A DNA stretch of 64,000 nt from Synergistaceae bacterium (GTDB lineage: Bacteria; Synergistota; Synergistia; Synergistales; Aminobacteriaceae). Positions 1 to 10,316 of this stretch are shown in pieces (within the stretch, counting starts at the first letter, position 1; every line of letters begins with the position of its first letter). A program made the position numbers and the translations under genes. The stretch spans positions 28,574 through 92,573 of the forward strand of contig JAHDLC010000023.1 of assembly GCA_018436595.1 (NCBI GenBank), read 5' to 3'. A model generated the notes under the pieces. It worked only from the letters and a program-made list of their open reading frames with translations. It searched no databases and was not told the origin of the DNA.

Positions 1-1713
1 CTCACCATCGACATCACGAGTCTCAAGGAGGCCGAGCTCCGGGCTGAAGCCCAGAACAGGCGGCTTGAACTGCTCCATTCCATGTTTCTTTCCTTTATGG
101 AGGAGCTGGACTCCACCGCCCTCCTGGAGCGCATCCTGACGAAGGCCTGCGAGCTCGCCGGGACGGAGCACGGATCCCTTTCCGTTTACCAGGAAAAGAA
201 GAACACCTTCCTCAGGGTCTTCGGCACGGGGCTCTATGCTCCCATGGTGAACGAGAGCCGTCCCGCCTTCGTGGGCATTTCCGGATATGTTTTCAAAAAA
301 AAGAAAAGGATCATCATCCGGGATTACCGGAACCATCCAGGGCGGACCCCCGACGAAAGGCTGTCGGAGATTACCACCATCATCGCCATGCCCTTTTTCC
401 AGGGGAAGAAGTTCATGGGAGTCCTGTCCATTGCCTACACGGACGGCTTCCCCGAGATAGACGCGGAGATGCTGGCCTCCCTGGACCAGTTTGCCGCGGC
501 GGCGTCCATCGCTCTGGAAAACGCAAGGCTCTACGAGGGGTCCCGGCGGGAGCTCGAGGAGAGAAAACGGGCCGAGGAGCGTCTCCGGTTTCATGGAAAG
601 CTTGTTGAGGCAGCGGCGGAGGGAGCAAGCTTCCTTCTCTCCCTGGAGAACGGGGAACAGGCTCTGAACTTTGCCCTGCGGAGCCTTGGGGAAGCCCTCG
701 GAGCCCGGAGGACCAATCTCTTCCGCAACTGCACCGGCCAGGACGGGACGAAAAATGTCCGTCTCCTGGCCCGGTCTTCTGCGTCCTGGACCAGGGGAGA
801 CCCCATTCTTCCGGAGACCCTTTCGTGGGAAGAAAACCTCTCCGCCGTCTACACCCTCCTCGCGGAGGGGGGGATTTACACCGGGCCGATTTCCGGCTTC
901 GGCTCCATTCCGGAGGGGCCTGTTCCGGATGCCGGCCCCGTCTGGTTCATGGCCGTTCCCATCCTCTTCCGGTCGGAGTTCTGGGGGTTCCTCGGCTTCA
1001 GCTTCGAGGGAAGGGAGATACCTGTCAGGGCAGACGAGACGGACGTGCTCCGGGCCGCGGCCTACAACCTGGCCGCCTCGGTGATACGCTGGGAGTCGGA
1101 GCAGGAAGTGCTCCGGAGCTACGAAAAACTGCGGAACACATTCAACGACGTGATCCGGACCATGGGGCAGATCGTAGGCAAGAAGGACCCCTACACCATC
1201 GAGCACCAGGAGCGGGTTGCCCTGCTGGCCACGGAAATCGGCGCCGCCCTGGGGCTGGACGGCGAGCGGCTCGAAGGGCTCCGCATCGCCGGACTGGTGC
1301 ACGACGTGGGAAAAGTGGAAATTCCCAGCGAGATCCTCAGCAAGCCCGGACGGCTGTCTCCCCTGGAGTTCGAGCTTATCAAGACCCATGCCGGCTCGAG
1401 CTACGACATTCTCAGGGAGATCGACTTCCCCTGGCCGGTGGCGGAAATTGCCCGGCAGCATCACGAAAAGCTCGACGGATCGGGCTACCCGAGGGGACTG
1501 AAGAGTGATGAGATTCTGCTCGAAGCCAGAATACTCACCGTCGCCGACGTGGTGGAGGCCATGGCGTCCCATCGGCCCTACCGCCCGTCCCTCGGCCTGG
1601 AGGCTGCCCTGGGAGAGATAGAGAAGAACAGCGGAATCCTCTATGACCCCGTTGTAGTGCGGGCCTGCGCTGCCGTGCTGGAAAACAGCCCCGGCATTCT
1701 CGGCGCTAGCTGA
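1..1713 (+). CDS. PAS/GAF/GAF/HD-GYP signalling protein (5'-truncated by window)
   Basis: The reading frame is open from base 1. The first 27 codons, before the Met at 82, read like the end of a PAS/PAC domain (DITSLKEAEL), so the gene begins upstream of the window and the Met at 82 is probably internal. Two GAF-like sensor domains follow (roughly window residues 35-175 and 195-365), separated by a charged helix (RRELEERKRAEERL). The C-terminal HD-GYP domain carries HDVGK near residue 434 and HHEKLDGSGYPRG near 490-500, the metal-binding signature of cyclic-di-GMP phosphodiesterases of this family. The likely role is a cytosolic sensor that degrades c-di-GMP; the ligand is unknown. Its last 8 bases overlap the end of the convergent MFS gene. 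Confidence 0.93.
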   Translation, partial: LTIDITSLKEAELRAEAQNRRLELLHSMFLSFMEELDSTALLERILTKACELAGTEHGSLSVYQEKKNTFLRVFGTGLYAPMVNESRPAFVGISGYVFKKKKRIIIRDYRNHPGRTPDERLSEITTIIAMPFFQGKKFMGVLSIAYTDGFPEIDAEMLASLDQFAAAASIALENARLYEGSRRELEERKRAEERLRFHGKLVEAAAEGASFLLSLENGEQALNFALRSLGEALGARRTNLFRNCTGQDGTKNVRLLARSSASWTRGDPILPETLSWEENLSAVYTLLAEGGIYTGPISGFGSIPEGPVPDAGPVWFMAVPILFRSEFWGFLGFSFEGREIPVRADETDVLRAAAYNLAASVIRWESEQEVLRSYEKLRNTFNDVIRTMGQIVGKKDPYTIEHQERVALLATEIGAALGLDGERLEGLRIAGLVHDVGKVEIPSEILSKPGRLSPLEFELIKTHAGSSYDILREIDFPWPVAEIARQHHEKLDGSGYPRGLKSDEILLEARILTVADVVEAMASHRPYRPSLGLEAALGEIEKNSGILYDPVVVRACAAVLENSPGILGAS

Positions 1714-3004
1714 GGCCCCTGGGATTTCTCAGGGCTCTCAGGGAGAAAAGACTTCCGAGGATGACCAGGGTGACCAGGGTAAAGCAGACCAGGAAGCCCA
1801 GGGAGGTCAGCTCCCCTGGCTGTTCGCCCGGGAAAAGACTGATGATCGCCCCCGTTCCCCACTGGAACACCACGGCGAGAACGATGACTACCGTGTTCAT
1901 TGTCCCGAGAAGGGCCCCTGTGTTCGCCCCTCCCGCCTGCTCCTTGGTGGCCGAGGCGTAATGCACTGCGCAGAGTCCGTTGGCCGCACCGACGCAGAAG
2001 CCGCACACCCCCGCCAGGGGAAGGGGCAGCCGAAAGGCCACTGAAAGGACCAGGGCTGTCCACGAGAGGCCGTTGAAAAGGGACCAGAAGCGCATGGCCC
2101 TAAACCTGTCTTCCGCCCTCCCCCAGAACCTCCCGAGCATCACCGTTCCCAGGAACATGCCGATACTGATGAGGGACGCCCAGTTCCTGGCCTCCGATGC
2201 GGGAACGCCGAAGGCCGTCCGGTACCACGACACTGCCCAGAGCCCCTGGTAGGAGAGCTGGGCCGACGCCGAGACAGACCAGACGACCAGCAAATTTCTC
2301 AGGTAGGGTGACGAGACGATCATGCCGAAGGCCTCCCGGAGCCTGGAGATGACCGACCGGGGGGGCTGTCCGGCGAAAACCGGCCGTGCGGGCACGGGGT
2401 CGTAAGCCCTTTCCTTCCAGAGCAGGAAGGCCATGGCGAGGCTGACTCCGGCAAGCCCGGCAAAGGTGGAGGACAGCCCCAGGGCGTCCAGGAACCACCC
2501 GAGAGGGGCGACGGAGACGATGGCGCCGAGGGCTCCCAGGGCCAGGGTAATGCTTGAATAGAAGACGTACCTGTCCGGAGTGAAAGCACTTGCCTGGTAG
2601 ACAAGGGCTCCTCCGTACATGGGGGCGAGGCCGATTCCCGTGAGGAGCCGCCAGGCTCCGAGGGAGAAGGGCGAGGGCTCGAAGACGAGCAGGGCCGTTC
2701 CGGCGGCCGCCAGGGCCATGCCCCCCGCCATGACCCTCAGGGGGCCGAACCGGTCGTGAAGGGCCCCCGACACGGCCTGCATGACAGCATAGGCGTAGTA
2801 GTACAGGCTGGAGAGAAATCCCGTGAGAGCAGCTCCCATACCGATGCGGGCCGCCTGTTCCGGCAGGACCACCGAGGCCGAAACCCTGAAAAAGAAAGAA
2901 AAAAAGTAGGCCGTCACCAGGCAGCCGAAGAGAAAATGGGCCTTCCCCGGTGAGAGGGCGCTCGCGCCGGCAGATTCGCTTGACCTGGATAAACTGTTTT
3001 TCAT
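1706..3004 (-). CDS. MFS transporter, 12 TM
   Basis: Encodes 432 residues with about 12 hydrophobic segments and the two-half layout of major facilitator superfamily permeases. The first helix region (FLFGCLVTAYFFSFFFRVSA) follows a short cytosolic N-terminus. A helix-4/5 region (LLTGIGLAPMYGGALVYQ) and a central charged loop (LWKERAYDPVPARP) are visible. I chose the Met at 3004 because AAGGAGA lies about 7 bases upstream on the minus strand; the frame stays open further upstream, but that extension falls in the promoter region and is not protein-like. The gene diverges from the DtxR-family regulator. The substrate cannot be told from sequence. Confidence 0.85.
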   Translation of the reverse strand: MKNSLSRSSESAGASALSPGKAHFLFGCLVTAYFFSFFFRVSASVVLPEQAARIGMGAALTGFLSSLYYYAYAVMQAVSGALHDRFGPLRVMAGGMALAAAGTALLVFEPSPFSLGAWRLLTGIGLAPMYGGALVYQASAFTPDRYVFYSSITLALGALGAIVSVAPLGWFLDALGLSSTFAGLAGVSLAMAFLLWKERAYDPVPARPVFAGQPPRSVISRLREAFGMIVSSPYLRNLLVVWSVSASAQLSYQGLWAVSWYRTAFGVPASEARNWASLISIGMFLGTVMLGRFWGRAEDRFRAMRFWSLFNGLSWTALVLSVAFRLPLPLAGVCGFCVGAANGLCAVHYASATKEQAGGANTGALLGTMNTVVIVLAVVFQWGTGAIISLFPGEQPGELTSLGFLVCFTLVTLVILGSLFSLRALRNPRGLS

Positions 3005-3054
3005 GAAAATATCTCCTTGTGGAATTCTGTGGCCGATATTGACAAGCTTCCGGG

Positions 3055-3069
3055 AAGGATAGCATCCTT
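3055..3069. promoter_or_regulatory. 15-bp inverted repeat upstream of the MFS gene
   Basis: AAGGAT and ATCCTT are separated by AGC, about 50 bases upstream of the MFS start in the divergent MFS/DtxR intergenic region. It could be an operator. The sequence matches no consensus I know well, so the regulator is open. Confidence 0.35.
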
Positions 3070-3150
3070 TCCCTCCGAAGTCCACGGGGAGGACCTCCCG
3101 TGAATCGAGTTGTCGGAATTCTCTTTGATCCGCAGGCCGCTGAAACGGTC

Positions 3151-3212
3151 TTGACAAAGGGAAAAGAAAAAAGTAAGATGTGTCTAACCTGAAAGTGAGT
3201 GAACTCTCACTT
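3151..3212 (+). promoter_or_regulatory. Promoter and operator of the dtxR-feo operon
   Basis: A near-consensus sigma-70 promoter: TTGACA at 3151-3156, a 17-bp spacer and TAAGAT at 3174-3179. Just downstream, a perfect inverted repeat AAGTGAG/CTCACTT (arms 3193-3199 and 3206-3212, 6-bp centre) covers the expected transcription start and stops shortly before the ribosome-binding site. The position suits a repressor operator, and autoregulation by the DtxR-family protein encoded next is the simplest reading. That is inference. Confidence 0.75.
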
Positions 3213-3228
3213 CTTAAGGAGGCAGTAC

Positions 3229-3900
3229 ATGGCCGTATCCTCGAGGATAGAAGACTACATGGAGACAATCTTCGCCCTGGAGATTTCAGGGAAGGAGGCT
3301 ACGGTGACCGATCTCGCCAACACCCTGGGTGTCGCCAAGGCGACGGTGGTCGCCGCCGTGAGGCGGCTGGTGGCCGCGTCCATGGTCACCCACGAGCGGT
3401 ACGGCGCCCTGCGGCTCACCGGGGCGGGGAGGGAGCGGGCTCTTCACATCTACAGGCGCCACGAGCACCTGACCTTCCTTTTCCAGGACATTCTCGGCTT
3501 CGAGCGGGAGCGGGCCATGGCCATGGCCTGCGCCATGGAGCACGAGATGGACGAAAAGTCGGAGGCGCGGATACTGGGGTTTGTGGATTATCTCGTCCGG
3601 GCCCGGAGGGACGGCCGGGAATGGATTCAGGATCTTCTTTCCGTCATGGGCGACGAGCGGAAGCTGCCCCGTCCCCTTTCCATGATCCCGAAGGGAGAGA
3701 AGGGCGTGGTCTCCAGGGTGACTGCCGACGGACCGCTCCGCATGAGGCTCTTCGAAATGGGATTTGTGCCGGGCACCGTGGTGGTCAGAACGGGGGAGGC
3801 TCCCTTGGGGGATCCCCTGACGGTGGATGTGCGGGGGGCCGAAGTGGCCCTCAGGAGAATAGAGGCGGCATCGGTCTGGATATGCGCGTCTCCCGAATGA
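3229..3900 (+). CDS. DtxR/MntR-family metal-dependent regulator with C-terminal FeoA/SH3 domain
   Basis: Encodes 223 residues. The N-terminal winged helix (SRIEDYMETIFALEI, then TVTDLANTLGVAKATVVAAV as helix-turn-helix) is typical of DtxR-family repressors that bind Fe(II) or Mn(II). The middle holds the metal-binding/dimerisation segment (RHEHLTFLFQDILGF; CAMEHEMDE). The last ~75 residues form a FeoA/SH3-like domain (KGVVSRVTADGPLRMRLFEMGFVPG). The Met at 3229 is preceded by AAGGAGG at 8 bases; an in-frame Met 30 bases upstream lies inside the operator. It leads the feoA-feoA-feoB cluster, so iron-responsive control of ferrous uptake is likely. Confidence 0.93.
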   Translation: MAVSSRIEDYMETIFALEISGKEATVTDLANTLGVAKATVVAAVRRLVAASMVTHERYGALRLTGAGRERALHIYRRHEHLTFLFQDILGFERERAMAMACAMEHEMDEKSEARILGFVDYLVRARRDGREWIQDLLSVMGDERKLPRPLSMIPKGEKGVVSRVTADGPLRMRLFEMGFVPGTVVVRTGEAPLGDPLTVDVRGAEVALRRIEAASVWICASPE

Positions 3901-3924
3901 GATGCGCCGGGGGGAGGAAGGAAA

Positions 3925-4149
3925 ATGTGTCCCATAACGGTTATGCCTGAAGGAAGCGAAGTCACGGTGGCAAGGGTCACGGGCGGCGGTGAGGCCTCGA
4001 AAAGGCTCTCCGAGCTGGGGCTTGTTCCCGGAGTGCAGGTCAGCGTTGTTCAGAACGGCGGAGGTCCCCTTCTTCTCAAAGTCGGAGATTCCAGGTTCGC
4101 CCTCGGCCAGGGGATGGCGCTGAAGGTTTTCGTGGACGGTGCCTGCTGA
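3925..4149 (+). CDS. feoA: FeoA ferrous iron transport accessory protein
   Basis: A 74-residue protein that is essentially one SH3-like FeoA domain: SEVTVARVTGGGEASKRLSE, LGLVPGVQVSVVQ, and a final GQGMALKVFVDG. The family length is about 75-80 residues. FeoA acts at the cytosolic face of FeoB and stimulates GTP-driven Fe(II) import. It starts 24 bases after the dtxR stop, behind a GGGAGGAAGGAAA ribosome-binding region, so it is co-transcribed with the regulator. A terminator follows, and the second FeoA and FeoB come after it. Confidence 0.93.
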   Translation: MCPITVMPEGSEVTVARVTGGGEASKRLSELGLVPGVQVSVVQNGGGPLLLKVGDSRFALGQGMALKVFVDGAC

Positions 4150-4169
4150 TAACACACTACGGACGAAAG

Positions 4170-4192
4170 AAGAACCGGGAGGTTCTTTTTTT
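4170..4192 (+). terminator. Intrinsic terminator between feoA1 and feoA2
   Basis: AAGAACC (4170-4176), loop GGGA, GGTTCTT (4181-4187), then a T-run to 4192. The stem is only 7 bp, so readthrough into feoA2-feoB is plausible. It would set the ratio of regulator/FeoA1 to FeoA2/FeoB. Confidence 0.75.
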
Positions 4193-4214
4193 CAGCGGAA
4201 AACTTAAGTTAGAT

Positions 4215-4225
4215 ATGTTGAACAT
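4215..4225 (+). promoter_or_regulatory. Small inverted repeat upstream of feoA2
   Basis: ATGTT-G-AACAT is a perfect 11-bp palindrome between the terminator and the feoA2 ribosome-binding site, close to a possible -10 (TAGATA, 4210-4215). It could be a second operator or mark a separate feoA2-feoB promoter. No good -35 is visible. Confidence 0.35.
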
Positions 4226-4247
4226 TAAAGAGATCGGAGGAGGTACT

Positions 4248-4540
4248 ATGGGAGCTTTTGGCGGATGCTGCGGAACCGTGACCGAGAAGACACTCAGTTC
4301 CCTTGCCGTGGGTGAGGGCGGCGTGGTTTCGAAAATCGGCGGGGACGGCGGGCTGAAGCGCCGTATTCTGGAAATGGGGCTTGTCCCCGGCACCGAGATA
4401 CGGGTGGAGCGGAAGGCTCCCCTCAACGATCCCGTGTCCGTGTGGTTCAGGGGGTACGAGCTCAGTCTGAGGGTCGACGAAGCGAACGCGGTGTTCGTCC
4501 GTCCGAAGGGCTGCGCGGGCTGCAGCGGGGGGTGCAGGTG

Positions 4541-4541
<1 letters not shown>
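4248..4541 (+). CDS. feoA: FeoA-like protein with Cys-rich ends
   Basis: A 97-residue FeoA-type protein ([40 protein letters not shown]). It is longer than FeoA1 because of a GGCCG motif at the N-terminus and CAGCSGGC at the C-terminus. These cysteines are unusual in FeoA and may bind iron, an Fe-S cluster or another metal. The Met at 4248 is preceded by GGAGGAGGT at 4 bases; the upstream in-frame Met at 4215 lies before this site. The stop overlaps the feoB start (TGATG), indicating translational coupling to the permease. Confidence 0.9.
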
Positions 4542-6571
<2,030 letters not shown>

Positions 6572-6589
6572 GGAAAAGCACCTTTCCGG

Positions 6590-6621
6590 CCCCCTTCCCC
6601 GCCCGGGGAAGGGGGATTTTT
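6590..6621 (+). terminator. Strong intrinsic terminator after feoB
   Basis: An 11-bp GC-rich stem (6590-6600 with 6605-6615), loop GCCC, then ATTTTT. It ends the iron operon 18 bases after the feoB stop. Confidence 0.92.
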
Positions 6622-6692
6622 CTTCCTTTTCCTCCCGGGTCTGGTAGAATGAGCGGAAAACACCAGCAGTACCGGCGAACAAGGAAAGGACG

Positions 6693-7577
6693 ATGGTGTC
6701 CATGGACCTTCTCTTCGAACCCCTCTCCCTGGAAAAAGCGGACCGCTACAGAGAACTGTACGAAGCCTGCCCCAGGCGCTCATCCTACTATTCCTTCGGC
6801 AGCCTCTGGGCCTGGCGGAACATCTTCGGCTTCTCCTGGGCCTTCAGGGAGGGCATGTGCTGGATACGGACCGATTCGGGCTCCCTGTGGGCCCCCGTGG
6901 GCCCCTGGGAAGCGGCGGACTGGCGGAAGATCCTCCCCGGGCTCTTTCCCGGGAGGGCTGAATTCTCCTATGCGCCGGACGGTCTGGCAAGGATATGGAC
7001 GGAACTCTTCCGGGACAGGATCGTCGCCCGGGAAGTGCGCTCCCAGTGGGAGTATCTTCATTCCGTCCAGGATCTCATCGCCCTGAGGGGCAACCGCTTT
7101 TCCAGGAAGCGGAGTCACATCCGCCAGTTCGTGAAACATTACGCCTTCCGGTACCGCTCCCTGGGCCCAGACGACGGGGAGACCATTCTTGCCGCCCAGA
7201 GGCTGTGGCTCTCGGAGCGCTCCGAATCCCCGGCCCTTCTCCGGGAGAACGGGGCGGTGGAGGAAATGATCCGGGAATGGAGGAACATCCCCGGTCTTCT
7301 CGGGGGGCTTCTCGAAGTGGACGGAATGCCGGCGGCCTACACCATCGCCGAGGCAATCCCCGGAGACACGGTGATGATCCATTTCGAAAAGGCCCTGTCA
7401 TCCTATAACGGCGCCTACCAGGCCATCAACCGCCTGTTTCTCCAGAACACCGCCCCCTCCTTCACTACGGTGAACCGGGAGGAAGACCTGGGAGACGAGG
7501 GGATGCGGGTGGCGAAGATGTCCTACCATCCCGTGGGCTTTCTGAAAAAGTACATCCTCTCATGGTTCCCCGACTGA
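6693..7577 (+). CDS. DUF2156 / phosphatidylglycerol lysyltransferase-like (GNAT fold) protein
   Basis: Encodes 294 residues. The N-terminal part (KADRYRELYEACPRRSSYYS, FGSLWAWRNIFGF) and the C-terminal acceptor-like region (INRLFLQNTAPSFTTVNREE, DLGDEGMRVAKMSYHPVGF) match the double-GNAT DUF2156 family, related to the catalytic domain of aminoacyl-phosphatidylglycerol synthases. It lacks the membrane domain of MprF, so it is a soluble acyl/aminoacyl-transferase-like protein of unknown substrate. The Met at 6693 follows AAGGAAAGGA. Its end overlaps the start of the first secretion gene by 16 bases, so it probably heads that operon. A -10-like TAGAAT lies at 6645-6650 without a clear -35. Confidence 0.82.
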   Translation: MVSMDLLFEPLSLEKADRYRELYEACPRRSSYYSFGSLWAWRNIFGFSWAFREGMCWIRTDSGSLWAPVGPWEAADWRKILPGLFPGRAEFSYAPDGLARIWTELFRDRIVAREVRSQWEYLHSVQDLIALRGNRFSRKRSHIRQFVKHYAFRYRSLGPDDGETILAAQRLWLSERSESPALLRENGAVEEMIREWRNIPGLLGGLLEVDGMPAAYTIAEAIPGDTVMIHFEKALSSYNGAYQAINRLFLQNTAPSFTTVNREEDLGDEGMRVAKMSYHPVGFLKKYILSWFPD

Positions 7578-8185
7578 CCCACTCCTCACTCTCCTGTCGT
7601 TCCGGGGGATTTACCCTGGCCGAAGTCCTGGTGGTCCTTGCCCTTTTCGGGCTTATCGCCGCCCTGGCCTTCGCCCCGTCGGTGGTCCTCGTCAGGGGAC
7701 TCGAAGACACGAGAGCGGAGATGGCGAAGGAACAGGTTTCAGATTTTCTCCTGGGGCGGATCGCCGCGGAGATGCGTCTCTCCCCGCGCTCCTTCCCGGG
7801 CGGCCCGGCGGTGGCGGCCGTCAGGAAGGAGGTCCTCGGAGGCCTGGCCGACGACCGGATCGCCTTCTGGAGCGACTACGGCGGCGAGCCGGGAGTACGG
7901 GCATGGAAGGTGTTCCGCCCGGGAGCCGGCAGGGACGGAGCTCCCGGGGTATACCGCTGGATCCTTCCCCTGGCGTCCCCCGGGGCGGTGGACTGGGAGA
8001 ACCTGAACCCTGCCGAAGGGAAGCTCATCCTTCCGGGCGCGGACTTCCTCAGGATCTCCATTCTCTCCGCCGAAACGGGGGAATGGGGCGACGACTATGA
8101 AGGCCCGAGGCCGAGGGGCGTCCGCTTCGAGGCCCGGGCAGGGAAGGAGGCGTTTTCCCGTGAGGACTGGCTTCCTCCGGAATGA
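7562..8185 (+). CDS. Type II secretion minor pseudopilin (GspJ-like position)
   Basis: Encodes 207 residues with a class III signal: a short leader ending SGG, then FTLAEVLVVLALFGLIAALA, the hydrophobic helix cut and N-methylated by prepilin peptidase after Gly. The rest is a soluble beta-rich domain. Its length and its place directly before gspK match GspJ, the wide minor pseudopilin of the pilus tip (GspI-J-K-H complex). Assignment to J rather than I or H rests on size and gene order. The start overlaps the DUF2156 gene. Confidence 0.82.
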   Translation: MVPRLTHSSLSCRSGGFTLAEVLVVLALFGLIAALAFAPSVVLVRGLEDTRAEMAKEQVSDFLLGRIAAEMRLSPRSFPGGPAVAAVRKEVLGGLADDRIAFWSDYGGEPGVRAWKVFRPGAGRDGAPGVYRWILPLASPGAVDWENLNPAEGKLILPGADFLRISILSAETGEWGDDYEGPRPRGVRFEARAGKEAFSREDWLPPE

Positions 8186-9095
8186 CGGGGACCCGAAAAA
8201 ACGGAAGGGCCTCGTCCTCCTCTCGGTCCTCCTGGTGTCCCTTTTCCTCCTGACGGCCTCCACGGGATTCGCCCTCTTCGCCAGGAGGTCTGTGCGGGCC
8301 TTTGACGGGCGGCAGCGGGCCTTCACGGCGAGAATGGTCTGCGAAGCCTCCCTCCCGGCCGCGAAGGCCCTGCTTGAACTCCACCCCGGAAAAGGCCATG
8401 CCCCGGGGGACGAAGTCTTTTCTCCCCGGATCCTCGGATTTCCCGAAGCGGGGGTAACCGTGGAAATGACCATCACCCCCCTGAACGGCCGTTTCCCCCT
8501 GAACGGCATTTTCCTCCCCGACGGACGGACGGTGAGGTCCGAGCTCGCCGGCCCGTGGAGACGGCTGTGGCGGAGGGCGGGAGCGGAAAACATCGAGGCA
8601 GCGGTGCTGGACTTTCTCGACGGTGACGGTGAGCCCCGCCTCGGCGGGGGCGAGCGGGACGGATATTTGAACAGGCCCCTTCTCTCTCTGAACGAGCTGC
8701 TGTTTGTTCCGGGAATGACGGCGGATATCCTGTACGGAACGGAAACCCGCCCCGGAATAGCCCCCCTTGTCACCCTCCGGTCCGACGGGAAGATCAACGC
8801 CAATACGGCGCTCCCGGAGGTGCTGGCCCTCCTGGACGGCCTGGACGGGAACATCGCCGCCGACCTTGTCCGGGCGAGGGAGACCAGGGTCTTCACGTCC
8901 ATGGAGGACCTCTCCGCCGTGCCGTCCTTTCCGGCGTCGGCCCGGGCACAGCTCATGAACGTGCTCTCCTTTACGAGCAGCCACTTCCGGGTGTCCTTCA
9001 CCGTCGGGTTTGCCGATGGTCAAAAGACCCCCCTGGAGGTTATACTGGAACGAAAAGGTTCAGCGGCCGAGACGGTCCGATGGGAGGAACCGTAA
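8160..9095 (+). CDS. gspK: Type II secretion minor pseudopilin GspK
   Basis: Encodes 311 residues from a GTG at 8160, preceded by AAGGAGG at 9 bases. An ATG at 8097 in the same frame would add 21 unlikely residues inside the upstream gene. The N-terminus KRKGLVLLSVLLVSLFLLTA is a pseudopilin leader and helix. The C-terminal half has the helix-hairpin-helix-like repeats of GspK (GKINANTALPEVLALLDGLD; FTSMEDLSAVPSF). GspK caps the pseudopilus tip. It lies between the GspJ-like gene and the GspL-like gene. Confidence 0.88.
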   Translation: MRTGFLRNDGDPKKRKGLVLLSVLLVSLFLLTASTGFALFARRSVRAFDGRQRAFTARMVCEASLPAAKALLELHPGKGHAPGDEVFSPRILGFPEAGVTVEMTITPLNGRFPLNGIFLPDGRTVRSELAGPWRRLWRRAGAENIEAAVLDFLDGDGEPRLGGGERDGYLNRPLLSLNELLFVPGMTADILYGTETRPGIAPLVTLRSDGKINANTALPEVLALLDGLDGNIAADLVRARETRVFTSMEDLSAVPSFPASARAQLMNVLSFTSSHFRVSFTVGFADGQKTPLEVILERKGSAAETVRWEEP

Positions 9096-10316
9096 ATTAT
9101 CAGACGGCAGATTTCCTCATTTTTTCTCAAGACACGGGACGGCTTCCGCCTCCTCGAAAGGGTCGGCAGTCCTTTTGCGGAAAGGGGCTCCGGGAACAGG
9201 TTTCCTTCCCGGGGCGATCTTGTTCTGTATCCCTTCCGCACTCTCTCGGTACACCCTTTTTCCTTTCCCTTCCGTTCACTGAAGGACGTGCGCAGCGCCC
9301 TCTCCCTCAGGTTTCTCCCCCTGCTCTCCGGGGAGGAAACCGTTGAGGTCATTCCGTGGATCTCAGGCTCCGGGAGCGGACTTTCGGAAGGAGCGGCGTG
9401 GTGCGTGGCTGCACCGGAGGTTCCCGCCGAAGAGAGCGTTTCCCTTTCGGGGATTGCATGCTGGCCCCTTCCCCTGGCCCTGGCCTCCCCTGTGGACGGG
9501 GAAGGGATCGCCGTCTTCCGCGGGATGGGGGTCGTTGCCTCGGCTGTTTTCTCCCGGGGAATCCCCCTCTTCTGCAGGTGCGGCAGCGGGGAAGAGGAAA
9601 CCCCGGCTTCTGAAGAGGGAGACGGCATGGACAGTGAGGTCCGTCTCTGCAGGGAATTCGCCCTCGCTTCCGGTCACGGTGAGCTCCTTTCGTCGGTCTG
9701 GACGGGGACATCCCCCGGCGAGCTCCTGGAAGCGGCCCGGCAGACCGCAGAACGTTTTCCGGCCTTTCTGTCCGTGGATATCTCCCGGCCCGCCCTCGAG
9801 GCCTCTCTCGCGAGGGAAAGGACGGCCAGGGTCCTCAGGAATTTTTCCGCCGCCGTTGCCCTTCTCGGTGCCGTTTTCTGCGCCGTGCAGTTTTCCCTGT
9901 CTCTCCAGGTCCGCTCCTCCCTGGATCGGCTCTCCGCGGAAGCGGCGTCCCTCTACCGGGAGATCGCCGGAGGAACGGAACGGATCGTTGACCCCCTCTC
10001 CCAGGCCAGGGGAAAACTGGCCGAACTGAAAGGGACCGGCGGGGACGACAGTTCCCTCAGTCTCTTCCTCGCCCATCTCGGAAAGGCGTGGACCGGTGGA
10101 GAGACGGGAAGAAAGCCGGGATTCCCCATCCTCGACCAGATGCGCTACACCGGCGGGAGCGCCGAATTGACGGGAACGGCCCAGACCATGGAGGCTATCC
10201 AGGCTCTCCGTTCGGCGGCCGATTCCGGGGGCTTCAGGGCTTCCCTCGGTGACATCCAGCAGATTCCCGGAGGAGGGCTCCGGTTTTCCCTTTCCCTGAG
10301 GAGGAATGACCCGTGA
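9096..10316 (+). CDS. gspL: GspL/PilM-like inner-membrane platform protein with probable non-canonical start
   Basis: The body has an actin-like cytosolic half, one membrane helix (SAAVALLGAVFCAVQFSLSL) and a periplasmic ferredoxin-like tail, as in GspL, which links the GspE ATPase to the pseudopilus machinery. The only ordinary start is a GTG at 9288, but the frame stays open back to 9096, immediately after the gspK stop. The translation there is protein-like (SSFFLKTRDGFRLLERVG; FPFRSLKDVRSALSLRFL). This stretch has no ATG, GTG or TTG. GGGAGGA sits 7 bases before an ATT at 9096, so an AUU (or AUC at 9099) start is the best reading. The product would be about 406 residues. Confidence 0.75.
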   Translation: MIRRQISSFFLKTRDGFRLLERVGSPFAERGSGNRFPSRGDLVLYPFRTLSVHPFSFPFRSLKDVRSALSLRFLPLLSGEETVEVIPWISGSGSGLSEGAAWCVAAPEVPAEESVSLSGIACWPLPLALASPVDGEGIAVFRGMGVVASAVFSRGIPLFCRCGSGEEETPASEEGDGMDSEVRLCREFALASGHGELLSSVWTGTSPGELLEAARQTAERFPAFLSVDISRPALEASLARERTARVLRNFSAAVALLGAVFCAVQFSLSLQVRSSLDRLSAEAASLYREIAGGTERIVDPLSQARGKLAELKGTGGDDSSLSLFLAHLGKAWTGGETGRKPGFPILDQMRYTGGSAELTGTAQTMEAIQALRSAADSGGFRASLGDIQQIPGGGLRFSLSLRRNDP

